Source: JBKHDT01 sp046541195 (GTDB lineage: Bacteria; Pseudomonadota; Gammaproteobacteria; Halothiobacillales; Halothiobacillaceae). Taken from it: DNA of 36,703 bases. Under the pieces are notes generated by a model. It made no database searches. It worked only from the letters and a program-made list of their open reading frames with translations, and was not told where the DNA came from. Location of the stretch: contig JBKHDT010000020.1 in NCBI GenBank assembly GCA_046541195.1, positions 1-36,703 on the forward strand, given 5' to 3'. The position numbers and the translations under genes were made by a program. Shown piece by piece: positions 7,776 through 15,438 of the stretch (position 1 is the first letter of the stretch; each line of letters begins with the position of its first letter).

Positions 7776-7796
7776 AGGGCCGCACTGGGCGGCCCT
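7776..7796 (-). terminator. Terminator-like hairpin after ilvC
   Basis: AGGGCCGC (7776-7783) pairs with GCGGCCCT (7789-7796) over a 5-nt loop. On the minus strand it is followed by CTTTC, a weak T-tract. It lies 20 nt past the ilvC stop and may reduce read-through into pssA. Confidence 0.55.
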
Positions 7797-7816
7797 GCAA
7801 TCCGGGATTCGGCGGA

Positions 7817-8833
7817 TCAGTTGCGTGACTTGTCGATGATCTTGTTGGCCTGAATCCAGGGCATCATGCTGCGCAGGCTCTCGCCGACGACCTCGATCGG
7901 GTGCTCGGCGTTCTGGCGCCGCCGCGCGGTCATCGACGGATAGTTGCTGCGGCCTTCCTGGATGAACATCTTGGCATACTCACCGTTCTGGATGCGCCTG
8001 AGTGCATTGCGCATCGCCTCGCGAGACTGCTCGTTGATGACCTCGGGACCGGTCACATACTCGCCATACTCCGCGTTGTTGGAGATGGAGTAGTTCATGT
8101 TGGCAATACCGCCCTCGTACATCAGGTCGACGATCAGCTTGAGCTCGTGCAGGCACTCGAAGTACGCCATCTCGGCCGGGTAACCGGCTTCCGTCAGGGT
8201 CTCGAAGCCCATCTTGACCAGTTCGACCGCACCGCCGCAGAGCACCGCCTGCTCACCGAACAGGTCCGTTTCCGTCTCGTCCTTGAAGGTCGTCTCGATG
8301 ATGCCGGTCCGGCCGCCACCCACGCCGGAAGCATAGGACAGCGCGGTGTGCTTGGCCCGGCCGGAAGCATCCTGGTGGATGGCGATCAGGTCAGGAATGC
8401 CACCACCCTTGGCAAACTCGGAACGCACGGTGTGACCCGGCGCCTTCGGCGCGATCATGATCACGTCCAGGTCGTCACGCGGGACGATCTGGTTGTAGAG
8501 AATGTTGAAACCGTGTGCAAAGGCCAGGGTGCCGCCCTGCTTCAGATTCGGCTCGATGTCGTTCTTGTAGATGTCCGCCTGGTTCTCGTCCGGTGCGAGG
8601 ATCATCACCAGGTCGGCGGCCTTGGCCGCATCCGCCACGCTCATCACGGTCAGGCCTTCAGCCTCGGCCTTCCGGGCGGAACCGGAGCCGGCACGCAGGC
8701 CGACCACCACCTCGACGCCGGAATCCTTCAGGTTCAGCGCATGGGCGTGACCCTGCGACCCATATCCGATAATCGCAACCTTCATTCCGCGAATGATGGA
8801 TAGGTCGCAGTCCTTGTCATAGTAAACCTGCAT
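7817..8833 (-). CDS. ilvC: Ketol-acid reductoisomerase, class I
   Basis: Converts acetolactate and acetohydroxybutyrate to the dihydroxy acids of valine, leucine and isoleucine synthesis, using NADPH and magnesium. At 338 residues it is the short class I form. The Rossmann motif GYGSQGHAHALNLKDSG is at residues 23-39. The knotted C-terminal domain has the acidic metal ligands in DLFGEQAVLCGG and LHELKLIVDLMYEGG. GAGGAGAA lies just before the ATG. It follows ilvN by 54 nt and ends at a hairpin (7776-7796). Confidence 0.98.
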   Translation of the reverse strand: MQVYYDKDCDLSIIRGMKVAIIGYGSQGHAHALNLKDSGVEVVVGLRAGSGSARKAEAEGLTVMSVADAAKAADLVMILAPDENQADIYKNDIEPNLKQGGTLAFAHGFNILYNQIVPRDDLDVIMIAPKAPGHTVRSEFAKGGGIPDLIAIHQDASGRAKHTALSYASGVGGGRTGIIETTFKDETETDLFGEQAVLCGGAVELVKMGFETLTEAGYPAEMAYFECLHELKLIVDLMYEGGIANMNYSISNNAEYGEYVTGPEVINEQSREAMRNALRRIQNGEYAKMFIQEGRSNYPSMTARRRQNAEHPIEVVGESLRSMMPWIQANKIIDKSRN

Positions 8834-8887
8834 GAAATTCTCCTCAGCGATTCTGGAAAGTGGAAAAAAATCTGTGGTCGCGCCGCT

Positions 8888-9379
8888 TCAGACGCTCATG
8901 CCTCGTGCGCCCCGGCTGATGCCCAATGCCCCCGAACGCACCACCTCGATGACCGGGATCGAACCAAGGGCTTCGATAAAGGCGTCAAGCTTGTGGCCGG
9001 GTCCGGTCATCTGGACGGTGAAGGAGGCGTCCGTCACGTCGATCACCTGTCCGCGGAAGATTTCCGCCAGCCGGTAGACCTCGTCCCGCCCCGGGCCGAT
9101 CGCCTGCACCTTGATGAGCATCAGCTCACGCTCGATGTGCGGCGATTCCACCATGTCCTGGACCTTGATCACGTCAACCAGCTTGTTCAGCTGCTTGACG
9201 ATCTGCTCGATGATCTGGTCGTCACCGCGCGTCACCAGGGTCAGCCTGGAGAGCGTGCCGTCGTTTGTCGGGGCCACGGACAGGGACTCGATATTGTAGC
9301 CACGCGCCGAGAACAGGCCGGCCACCCGGGACAGGGCGCCGGATTCGTTTTCCATCAGGATCGAAATGATATGCCGCAT
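8888..9379 (-). CDS. ilvN: Acetolactate synthase regulatory (small) subunit
   Basis: Regulatory partner of IlvB; it raises activity and confers valine feedback. The 163-residue length equals E. coli IlvH. An N-terminal ACT domain (residues 2-76, beginning MRHIISILMENESGALSRVAGLFSxR-like) binds the effector amino acid; the C-terminal half is the ALS_ss_C type. It starts 4 nt after the ilvB stop, giving tight coupling expected for subunits of one enzyme. ilvH would be an equally valid name. Confidence 0.96.
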   Translation of the reverse strand: MRHIISILMENESGALSRVAGLFSARGYNIESLSVAPTNDGTLSRLTLVTRGDDQIIEQIVKQLNKLVDVIKVQDMVESPHIERELMLIKVQAIGPGRDEVYRLAEIFRGQVIDVTDASFTVQMTGPGHKLDAFIEALGSIPVIEVVRSGALGISRGARGMSV

Positions 9380-9383
9380 CGTT

Positions 9384-11084
9384 TTAAACCAGAATCATCT
9401 CGTTGAGCCCGGCACCCTGCGGCACCATGGGATAGACATTCTCCGTCGGGTCGGTCTGGAAATCCATGAACACGAGCCGATCCTTGAGCGCGAACGCCTC
9501 CTTCAGCGCACCTTCCACGTCCGCCGGCTTCTCGATCCGCATCCCGACGTGTCCGTAGGCCTCGGCCAGCTTCACGAAATCCGGCAGGGCCTCCATGTAG
9601 CTCATGGCATAACGCCCCTGGTAAAAGAACTCCTGCCACTGGCGGACCATGCCCAGATAGCGGTTGTTCAGGCTGACCACCTTGACGGGCAGGTAGTACT
9701 GCAAGGCGGTGGACAGCTCCTGCATGCACATCTGGATGCTGCCCTCGCCCGTGACGCAGACCACCTCCTCGTCCGGCAGGGCCGCCTTGATTCCCAGCGC
9801 GGCGGGCAGGCCGAAGCCCATGGTGCCCAGGCCGCCGGAGTTGATCCAGCGATTCGGCTTGTCGAACTTGTAATACTGGGCTGCCCACATCTGGTGCTGA
9901 CCGACATCGGAGGTCACGAAGGCATCCCCTCCAGTGACTTCCCAGAGCTTCTCAACCACGTACTGAGGCTTGATCACGTCGTCAGACCACTGGTACTTGA
10001 GGCACTGCATGCCACGCCACTGTTCGATCTGGGCCCACCAGGCCTCAAGCGCTTCGGTATCGCGCTGATCGCCCTCGTGCTCCATGATCCGCATCATTTC
10101 CTCGAGCACCTCGCGGACTTCGCCGACGATCGGCACGTCCACGGTGACGTTCTTGGAGATCGATGCCGGGTCCACATCCACATGCACGATCCTGGCCGTC
10201 GGGCAGAACTTGGCGAGGTTGCCGGTCACCCGGTCATCAAAGCGCGCACCGATGGCAATCAGCACGTCGCAGTGATGCATGCCCATGTTGGCCTCGTAAG
10301 TCCCGTGCATGCCCAGCATGCCCACGAACTGCCCGTCGGTAGCCGGGAAGGCGCCGAGGCCCATCAGGGTGTTGGTGACCGGATAACCGAGCTTGTGTGC
10401 AAAGCGCGTCAGCTGCTCCGATGCCTTGCCCAGGATGACCCCGCCGCCGGAATAGATCATCGGGCGCTTGGCGCCGAGGATCATGTCCACTGCTTTCTTG
10501 ACCTGCCCGACATGCCCCTTGACCGTCGGGTTGTAGGAGCGCATCCGGACCGTTGCCGGGTACGAGAACGGGATCTTGACCTTCGGGTCGGTCACGTCCT
10601 TGGGGATATCCACGAGGACCGGCCCTGGCCGGCCGCTGGTCGCCACGTAGAAAGCCTTCTTGATGGTTTCCGCCAGGTCACGCACATCCTTGACGAGAAA
10701 ATTGTGCTTCACGCAGGGTCGCGTGATGCCGACGCTGTCCACTTCCTGGAAGGCATCATTCCCGATCATGTGCGTCGCCACCTGCCCGGTGAAGACCACC
10801 ATCGGGATCGAATCCATGTGCGCGGTGGCGATGCCCGTCACCGCATTGGTCGCCCCGGGCCCGGAAGTCACCAGCACCACGCCCGGTCGCCCGGTCGCCC
10901 GGGCGTAACCATCGGCCATGTGCACGGCACCCTGCTCGTGGCGCACGAGCACGTGCTTCACCTCATCCTGCTGATAAAGCGCATCGTAGATATGCAGCAC
11001 CGCGCCCCCGGGATAACCGAAGAGGATGTCGACCCCCTCTTCCTTCAGGCACTGGACAAGGATCTCGCCACCGGACAATTCCAC
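9384..11084 (-). CDS. ilvB: Acetolactate synthase catalytic (large) subunit
   Basis: Thiamine-diphosphate enzyme that joins two pyruvates, or pyruvate and 2-ketobutyrate, as the first common step of branched-chain amino acid synthesis. It has 566 residues. The N-terminal pyrimidine-binding domain carries RHEQGAVHMADGYAR with the catalytic glutamate. The C-terminal domain has GEGSIQMCMQELSTA and NNRYLGMVRQWQ of the cofactor site; the GEG form is common in IlvI-type enzymes. The start is GTG at 11084, followed by ELSGGEILVQCL, the usual N-terminus, with GGAG 10 nt upstream. It heads the ilvB-ilvN-ilvC unit. ilvI would be an equally valid symbol. Confidence 0.97.
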   Translation of the reverse strand: MELSGGEILVQCLKEEGVDILFGYPGGAVLHIYDALYQQDEVKHVLVRHEQGAVHMADGYARATGRPGVVLVTSGPGATNAVTGIATAHMDSIPMVVFTGQVATHMIGNDAFQEVDSVGITRPCVKHNFLVKDVRDLAETIKKAFYVATSGRPGPVLVDIPKDVTDPKVKIPFSYPATVRMRSYNPTVKGHVGQVKKAVDMILGAKRPMIYSGGGVILGKASEQLTRFAHKLGYPVTNTLMGLGAFPATDGQFVGMLGMHGTYEANMGMHHCDVLIAIGARFDDRVTGNLAKFCPTARIVHVDVDPASISKNVTVDVPIVGEVREVLEEMMRIMEHEGDQRDTEALEAWWAQIEQWRGMQCLKYQWSDDVIKPQYVVEKLWEVTGGDAFVTSDVGQHQMWAAQYYKFDKPNRWINSGGLGTMGFGLPAALGIKAALPDEEVVCVTGEGSIQMCMQELSTALQYYLPVKVVSLNNRYLGMVRQWQEFFYQGRYAMSYMEALPDFVKLAEAYGHVGMRIEKPADVEGALKEAFALKDRLVFMDFQTDPTENVYPMVPQGAGLNEMILV

Positions 11085-11294
11085 TGGAAGGACTCTCCAA
11101 CTAATTGATTACAAACAATGCTGCCCCGAAGCGACCTGCAACGCGCGCGCAGCCTCTGGGCGACACCTGGACCGCCCCGGGAACCCGGGAACGAAACTTC
11201 AGGACAACCCGGCAAGACGGGCGTTCGCCCTCAATACCCCGGGCATCCAGCGGCCTTTCGCCGCGCACGGCATCATTCGAAAGGGGAACCGGAG

Positions 11295-11300
11295 AGTATA
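11295..11300 (-). promoter_or_regulatory. -10 box of a candidate ilvB promoter
   Basis: TATACT on the minus strand, one base off consensus, 210 bp before the ilvB start. No good -35 box is seen 16-18 bp upstream. A leader of about 200 nt would result; it contains a CCCGGG-TT-CCCGGG hairpin near 11175-11190 but no obvious valine- or leucine-rich peptide. Confidence 0.35.
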
Positions 11301-11352
11301 GCGCGAAACGGGCCGGGATACACCTGAATCAAAGATGCACCCGGCTGCGCAC

Positions 11353-11592
11353 TCAGCCTTTCTGCAAGCGGACCACCGTATCCCCCGCCGAGGCGCAAAC
11401 CTCCAGCAGGCGATGACCCGCCTGTTCGCAATAGGCGCGCAGGTCCGCTTCCGCATCCGGGTCCGTGGCCAGAATCTCCAGGCACTCGCCACGGCTCATC
11501 CCGGCAAGCATTGCACGCGCCTTGAGCAGCGGCATCGGACAGGACAGTCCACGCGCATCGAGCCTGCGGCATTCGCCGGCCGTGGCACTCAT
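11353..11592 (-). CDS. TusA family sulfur carrier protein
   Basis: A 79-residue TusA/SirA-fold protein that carries sulfur as a cysteine persulfide in the cytoplasm. The family signature LDARGLSCPMPLLKA (about residues 11-25) has the persulfide cysteine in CPMP, and TDPDAEADLRAYCEQAGH follows with a second conserved cysteine. It overlaps the upstream rhodanese gene by 4 nt (ATGA), so the two are translated together. The rhodanese could load it with sulfur. In sulfur oxidisers such pairs feed sulfur to the Hdr-like or Dsr systems, but neither is here; a role in tRNA thiolation or cofactor sulfur transfer is also possible. It lies some 270 bp before ilvB. Confidence 0.88.
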   Translation of the reverse strand: MSATAGECRRLDARGLSCPMPLLKARAMLAGMSRGECLEILATDPDAEADLRAYCEQAGHRLLEVCASAGDTVVRLQKG

Positions 11593-11942
11593 ACCAGGGA
11601 CGCTCCCGGATCGGGGGGAACCAGCCGCTGCCCCTCCATGACCCAGGCCATGATGCCGCCCTCAAGGTTGCCAAGACCGGCGACACCCTGACGGGCGAGG
11701 AAATGGCAGGCCTGGGCAGAACGCGCACCACTGTGGCAATAGAGCACTTTTCGCTCGGGTCCGCGGAACCGATCCACGTTCATCGGCACCAAATGCAGCG
11801 GGAGCAGGCGCGCCCCGCGGATAATCCCCTGAGCCGTCTCGCCCGCCCCCCGGACATCGACGAGCATCACACCGTCCGAATCGTTCTCGAGCATGGAAAC
11901 CAGCGCTTCCACGTCGATGTTGTCGATCCCATTCCCATTCAT
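11589..11942 (-). CDS. Single-domain rhodanese (sulfurtransferase)
   Basis: About 117 residues with one rhodanese domain: LVDVRGAGETAQGIIRGARLLPL, then the active-site loop YCHSGARSAQ with the sulfur-accepting cysteine, and GGIMAWVMEG near the end. It takes sulfane sulfur, for example from thiosulfate or a persulfide donor, and passes it on; the overlapping tusA-like gene is the obvious acceptor. Start choice is uncertain: 11942 (used here, GGAAAG 4 nt upstream) or 11954, with the frame open to 12020. It is divergent from bepA across about 250 bp. Confidence 0.85.
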   Translation of the reverse strand: MNGNGIDNIDVEALVSMLENDSDGVMLVDVRGAGETAQGIIRGARLLPLHLVPMNVDRFRGPERKVLYCHSGARSAQACHFLARQGVAGLGNLEGGIMAWVMEGQRLVPPDPGASLV

Positions 11943-12195
11943 ATGACTTTCCATAACCCTGGAGCATTCTGCCGCCCTGCGGCGTCTTCTGTGGAGGAAA
12001 CCCTGCACAAAGTCTTCCATGGCTTCGTGCAGTCACGCTCGGGCCGCTGCATGTGGACATGCTCGGCCCGTGCTTCGCCGCTGGACTGGCTTGCGCCTTC
12101 ACGCGGCAGGGCTTCCATGCCCCAGGCGGCGCCCGAAAAAAACGGTCCGGGCCGGCTGTGGCATTATCATGCCAGCAACCGAGGAAAAAAACCCG

Positions 12196-13605
12196 ATGAA
12201 GCGTCATCTCTCCTGGCTCGCCGTCAGCCTGTTCTCGTGGCCGCTTGTCACGTCCGGCTCGACCCTCGACCTCCCGAACCTGGGTGACTCCGTGGACCGG
12301 ACGATCTCGATTCAGGAAGAGGTGCAGCTCGGGCAGGAGATCTTCACCCGGATTCGGGGCGAGGCCAACCTGGTCGAGGACCCGCTGGTACTCGGCTACG
12401 TGCGCGATCTCGGGGCGCGCCTGGTCGGGGCCACCGGGATTACCCGCTTCGACTTCCACTTTGAGGTCATCGATGATGGCAGCATCAATGCCTTTGCCGT
12501 TCCCGGGGGCCACATCGGCATCAACAGCGGGCTGATCCTGCTGGCCGAGGACGAATCGGAACTGGCAGGCGTGATGGCGCACGAGATCGCGCATGGCGGT
12601 CAGCGGCACATCGCCCGAATGCTGTCGCAACAGGGGATGAACAGTCTCACCGCCCTGGCCGGCCTCATCGGCGCCGCGCTGGTCGGAGCCTCGAACCCGG
12701 ATGCCGCAGCCGCCATGGCATCGGCAGGAATCGCCGGCGCGGCGCAGAAACAGATCAACTTCACGCGGACCCACGAGAACGAGGCCGACCGGATCGCGAT
12801 CCAGACCCTTCATCGAGCCGGAGTCGACCCTTCCGGGATGACCAGATTCTTCGAAAAGATGCTGCGGCGCGAGATTGGTGACCACCCCATGAATCAGCTC
12901 GACTACCTGCGCACCCACCCGCTGACCACGGCACGCATCGCGGGCGCGCAGGCGCGGATCGACAGCCTGCCCCGCCCCGAGCACGCCTCTCGCGACAGCC
13001 TGGCCTTCCAGCTGGCGCAGGCCAGGCTCGCCGCGCTCACCGGTCGAACCGTCGGGCACCGCCAGTCATCCGTCGCACGGGCCTATCTCGCGGCATTGCG
13101 GCAGATCAAGGCACGCGAATATGATCGGGCGGAGGCGACCCTTGCAGAACTGGCCGACGAACAACCAGGCTCGCTCTGGTTCGAGATCCCCCGTGCGCAG
13201 CTGGCTTACCAGCAGGGCGACACGAAACGGGCCCTGCAACGCCTCGCGAGCCTGCAGGAACTGCACCCGGGAAACAGCACGATCCTGTCGCTGCGCAGCG
13301 ACTGGCTGACAGAATCCGGACAGCCCGAGCAGGCCCTGGGCGAGCTGGCGAAGGCGCTCCGCGACCAGCCCGAAGACCCCTTCCTGAATCGCGCAAGAGC
13401 ACGCGCGGCCTCGGCCGCCGGCAAGGATCAGCTTCATCACGAATCCATGGCCCGATACTTCCTCGCCATCGGTCGCCCCGTGGAGGCCCATCAGGAATTT
13501 CGCCAGGCCTATGCCTACACGGCCGGGGACCCTGTCGCCCAGCAACGGATTGATGCGGCCATGACGAAAATCGAAGACCGCCTTCGCCTTGATGAGTCCG
13601 ACTGA
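12196..13605 (+). CDS. bepA: Periplasmic M48 metalloprotease with TPR repeats (BepA family)
   Basis: Outer-membrane quality control: BepA helps assemble or degrades stalled beta-barrel proteins such as LptD. The 469-residue protein has a Sec signal peptide (about residues 1-22). The M48 domain has HEIAH (residues 129-133) and the third zinc ligand in ENEAD (E194). The C-terminal half (from about residue 280) is helical and TPR-like. The length is close to E. coli BepA (487). The start at 12196 has GAGG 11 nt upstream and places the signal peptide at the N-terminus; the frame is open back to 12019. It is transcribed away from the rhodanese-tusA pair; this neighbourhood recurs in gammaproteobacteria. 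Confidence 0.92.
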   Translation: MKRHLSWLAVSLFSWPLVTSGSTLDLPNLGDSVDRTISIQEEVQLGQEIFTRIRGEANLVEDPLVLGYVRDLGARLVGATGITRFDFHFEVIDDGSINAFAVPGGHIGINSGLILLAEDESELAGVMAHEIAHGGQRHIARMLSQQGMNSLTALAGLIGAALVGASNPDAAAAMASAGIAGAAQKQINFTRTHENEADRIAIQTLHRAGVDPSGMTRFFEKMLRREIGDHPMNQLDYLRTHPLTTARIAGAQARIDSLPRPEHASRDSLAFQLAQARLAALTGRTVGHRQSSVARAYLAALRQIKAREYDRAEATLAELADEQPGSLWFEIPRAQLAYQQGDTKRALQRLASLQELHPGNSTILSLRSDWLTESGQPEQALGELAKALRDQPEDPFLNRARARAASAAGKDQLHHESMARYFLAIGRPVEAHQEFRQAYAYTAGDPVAQQRIDAAMTKIEDRLRLDESD

Positions 13606-13743
13606 AGAACGCCCGCGCTCCCGGAAGAAGAAACGTCGGGACACGCACTGCGCGACACCCGACTACGGCGGACCTGTCTCGAAAAACAATACGGTCAACC
13701 AGTCCCCAGAGCCTTCAAACCATCACCTTGCAGGCAGGAGTAC

Positions 13744-13786
13744 ATAAATTTTTTTTTATTGTCTCCGGTGACAATCTCTTTAAAGT
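13744..13786 (+). promoter_or_regulatory. soxXA promoter region with upstream T-tract
   Basis: ATAAA followed by nine T (13744-13757) precedes a likely promoter: TTGTCT (13759-13764), 16-bp spacer, TAAAGT (13781-13786). From the first base of ATAA to the -10 box is 37 bp. The soxB promoter region (15280-15322) has the same ATAA-plus-T-run block and the same 37-bp distance. The T-tract could act as an UP element, a bend, or part of an activator site. Confidence 0.5.
13758..13775. promoter_or_regulatory. 18-bp palindrome over the sox promoter (candidate operator)
   Basis: ATTGTCTCCGGTGACAAT has arms ATTGTC and GACAAT around T-CCGG-T, so only the T/T pair breaks full symmetry. It covers the -35 box and part of the spacer of the soxX promoter, where a repressor dimer would block polymerase. 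It is not a terminator for this strand, since the T-run lies before it. The cognate regulator is not in this window; an ArsR-type SoxR is one known possibility in other sulfur oxidisers. Confidence 0.45.
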
Positions 13787-13874
13787 GAAGCTGGAAAACA
13801 ATCTGGCCGAAGCAGGCCCGATACGAAGCGCCCCACACAAGAAAGGGCGAAACCGTCCATGTTAGGAGGAAAGT

Positions 13875-14246
13875 ATGACGACATTCATCAAGGCCGCCGC
13901 GACAACCGCGTCGGCGGTTGCTCTGCTCGGCAGTCTCGCACTCAGTGCGCCGGTCATGGCCGAAGAGGCGCCCAGCCGCGCCGAGCTCGGAAAGGAAATC
14001 GCCTGGGATCGCGGCCTCGGCAACTGCCTGGCCTGCCACGCCATGGAAGATGGAAACCTTCCGGGTACCATCGGTCCCCCCTTGATTGCCATGAAGGCAC
14101 GTTTCCCTGACCGTGACGCTCTGTACGAGATTGTCTACGACATCTGGGAGCGGACGCCCAACACCATCATGCCGCGGTTCGGCAAGTACGGCGTGCTCAG
14201 CGAAGAACAGGTCGATCTGGTCGTCGACTACCTGTACACGCTCTGA
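13875..14246 (+). CDS. soxX: Sulfur oxidation c-type cytochrome SoxX
   Basis: Small heme subunit of SoxAX, which couples thiosulfate to the SoxY carrier cysteine in the periplasm. The 123-residue precursor has a Sec signal peptide ending near APVMA-EE (about residue 29). The heme site is CLACH (residues 51-55), and TIMPRFGKYG supplies the distal methionine ligand (M99). A strong AGGAGG ribosome site lies 7 nt before the ATG. soxA follows after 53 nt and is surely in the same unit. The start of the unit is marked by the promoter and palindrome at 13744-13786. Confidence 0.93.
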   Translation: MTTFIKAAATTASAVALLGSLALSAPVMAEEAPSRAELGKEIAWDRGLGNCLACHAMEDGNLPGTIGPPLIAMKARFPDRDALYEIVYDIWERTPNTIMPRFGKYGVLSEEQVDLVVDYLYTL

Positions 14247-14299
14247 AGCAGCCAGCACAACCCGACACAAGAACCCACCAGAAACTCTGGAGACTGGTA

Positions 14300-15157
14300 A
14301 TGAAAAAAATTTTGATCGGCGCCGTTGCCGCAAGCATGATGACCGCCAGCGGTGCAGCATTCTCCGAAGTCAAGGATTCCAGCGATCCGGCTGAATTCCG
14401 CGAGATCTTCATCGAATATTTCGAGGACCGCTTCCCGCAGCTGGACAGCTCTGACTACAACATGGGCGTCTACTCTCTGCTGCCGGACGCCAAGGCGCAG
14501 TGGGAAGACCAGATGATGTTCCCCGCCTACGAGCAGCACATCGTGCGTGGCGAAGAAGTCTGGAACACCACCAAGTTCCCCAACGGCAAGACATTCGAGT
14601 CCTGCCTCGGTCCCGCCAAGGGCCTGCGTGCCAAGTATCCGTTCTTCGATACCGAGGCAGACGAGGTCCGGGTACTTGAGGTCGACCTGATCCGCTGCCA
14701 GGAAGCCAATGGCGTCAAGGAGCCCTGGACGGCCAAGTCCAAGGATCTGAAGGCCGTCTCGGCCTACCTGTCCAACGAGTCGCGCGGCATGGACATCAAC
14801 GTGGCGATGCCCGATGACCCGGCAGCGGTCGAAGCCTTCAACAAGGGCAAGGAAGTCTGGTATCGCAAGGCCGGCCAGCTCAACATGGCCTGCGCGGATT
14901 GCCACCAGTATCACTCCGGCCAGAACGCACGGGCCGAAACGCTCTCCTACGGCGTGGGCAAGACCGCGCACTGGCCGCTGGTTCGCTACAGCCGTGGTGA
15001 CGCGCTGGTCACCCTGCACCAGCGCTTCAATGGCTGCATGCGCAGCGTGCGCGCCATTGGGTACGGCGAGTACAGCCCGGAGTTCAAGAACCTCGAGTTC
15101 TTCCTGAGCTACATCGACAACGGCATCGAGATCAACGGTCCGAACCTGCGCAAGTAA
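14300..15157 (+). CDS. soxA: L-cysteine S-thiosulfotransferase SoxA (single-heme form)
   Basis: Catalytic subunit of SoxAX; forms the cysteine S-thiosulfonate on SoxY. The 285-residue precursor has an N-terminal signal peptide (about 1-22). There is only one heme motif, CADCH (residues 198-202). The N-terminal domain, which binds a second heme in diheme SoxA, keeps C102 (FESCLGPAKG) and C133 (IRCQEANG), likely a disulfide, but has no CxxCH. The active-site cysteine, which ligates heme as a persulfide, is C246 in FNGCMRSVRA. So this is the monoheme class, as in Starkeya SoxA. A small SoxK partner, present in some monoheme systems, was not found next to it. Confidence 0.94.
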   Translation: MKKILIGAVAASMMTASGAAFSEVKDSSDPAEFREIFIEYFEDRFPQLDSSDYNMGVYSLLPDAKAQWEDQMMFPAYEQHIVRGEEVWNTTKFPNGKTFESCLGPAKGLRAKYPFFDTEADEVRVLEVDLIRCQEANGVKEPWTAKSKDLKAVSAYLSNESRGMDINVAMPDDPAAVEAFNKGKEVWYRKAGQLNMACADCHQYHSGQNARAETLSYGVGKTAHWPLVRYSRGDALVTLHQRFNGCMRSVRAIGYGEYSPEFKNLEFFLSYIDNGIEINGPNLRK

Positions 15158-15180
15158 TGCGCCTGGCTTGATCGGACCCT

Positions 15181-15204
15181 GCCTGCCCGCCCCCGCGGGC
15201 AGGC
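15181..15204 (+). terminator. Hairpin 1 between soxA and soxB
   Basis: A perfect 10-bp stem: GCCTGCCCGC (15181-15190) with GCGGGCAGGC (15195-15204) and a CCCC loop, 24 nt past the soxA stop. No T-tract follows; it abuts the next hairpin. It probably protects the 3' end of the soxXA message or helps stop polymerase. Confidence 0.55.
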
Positions 15205-15243
15205 CAATACAAAGGCCGGTTGCACAACCGGCCTTTGTATTGG
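15204..15243 (+). terminator. Large palindromic terminator between soxA and soxB
   Basis: Two 19-nt arms (15204-15222 and 15225-15243) are perfect inverted copies separated by CA. The core AAAGGCCGGTTG / CAACCGGCCTTT has the A-tract/T-tract form of a bidirectional terminator, followed by GTATTGG. It lies directly after hairpin 1 and upstream of the soxB promoter region, so soxXA and soxB are likely separate transcripts or attenuated read-through. Confidence 0.7.
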
Positions 15244-15279
15244 TCGTATCCGGGGACACCGCAGCGACTCATGCGCGGC

Positions 15280-15322
15280 ATAAGTTTTTTTTGTACTCTG
15301 ACCGAATCGATATGTTTAGAAT
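15280..15322 (+). promoter_or_regulatory. soxB promoter region with upstream T-tract
   Basis: ATAAG and eight T (15280-15292), then TAGAAT (15317-15322) as a likely -10 box; no good -35 box is present, which suggests an activator. The distance from ATAA to the -10 box is 37 bp, the same as upstream of soxX. The palindrome found at soxX is absent here. Confidence 0.45.
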
Positions 15323-15438
15323 GCCGGTTCCGGTTGGGTAGGCGCGCCAGCGCCAAGTGACGCCCAGATCCGTCACCACAGCTTAGGGTGCCAAGTCACC
15401 ACGCAACCGAAGAAACGTCCACAACGGAGAGTCATCTA

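Noticed and set aside
9366..11108. Long open frame (about 580 codons) on the plus strand
   Set aside because: Antisense shadow of ilvB; His- and Asp-rich composition and no motif.
11199..11276. 25-codon frame in the ilvB leader as an attenuator peptide
   Set aside because: It has no run of Val, Leu or Ile codons, no ribosome site and no following terminator.
12019..12195. Upstream extension of bepA
   Set aside because: It would bury the signal peptide; the ATG at 12196 has a ribosome site and fits the family.
13758..13775. sox palindrome read as an intrinsic terminator of bepA
   Set aside because: The T-run comes before, not after, the dyad on the plus strand, and an A-run follows it on the minus strand.
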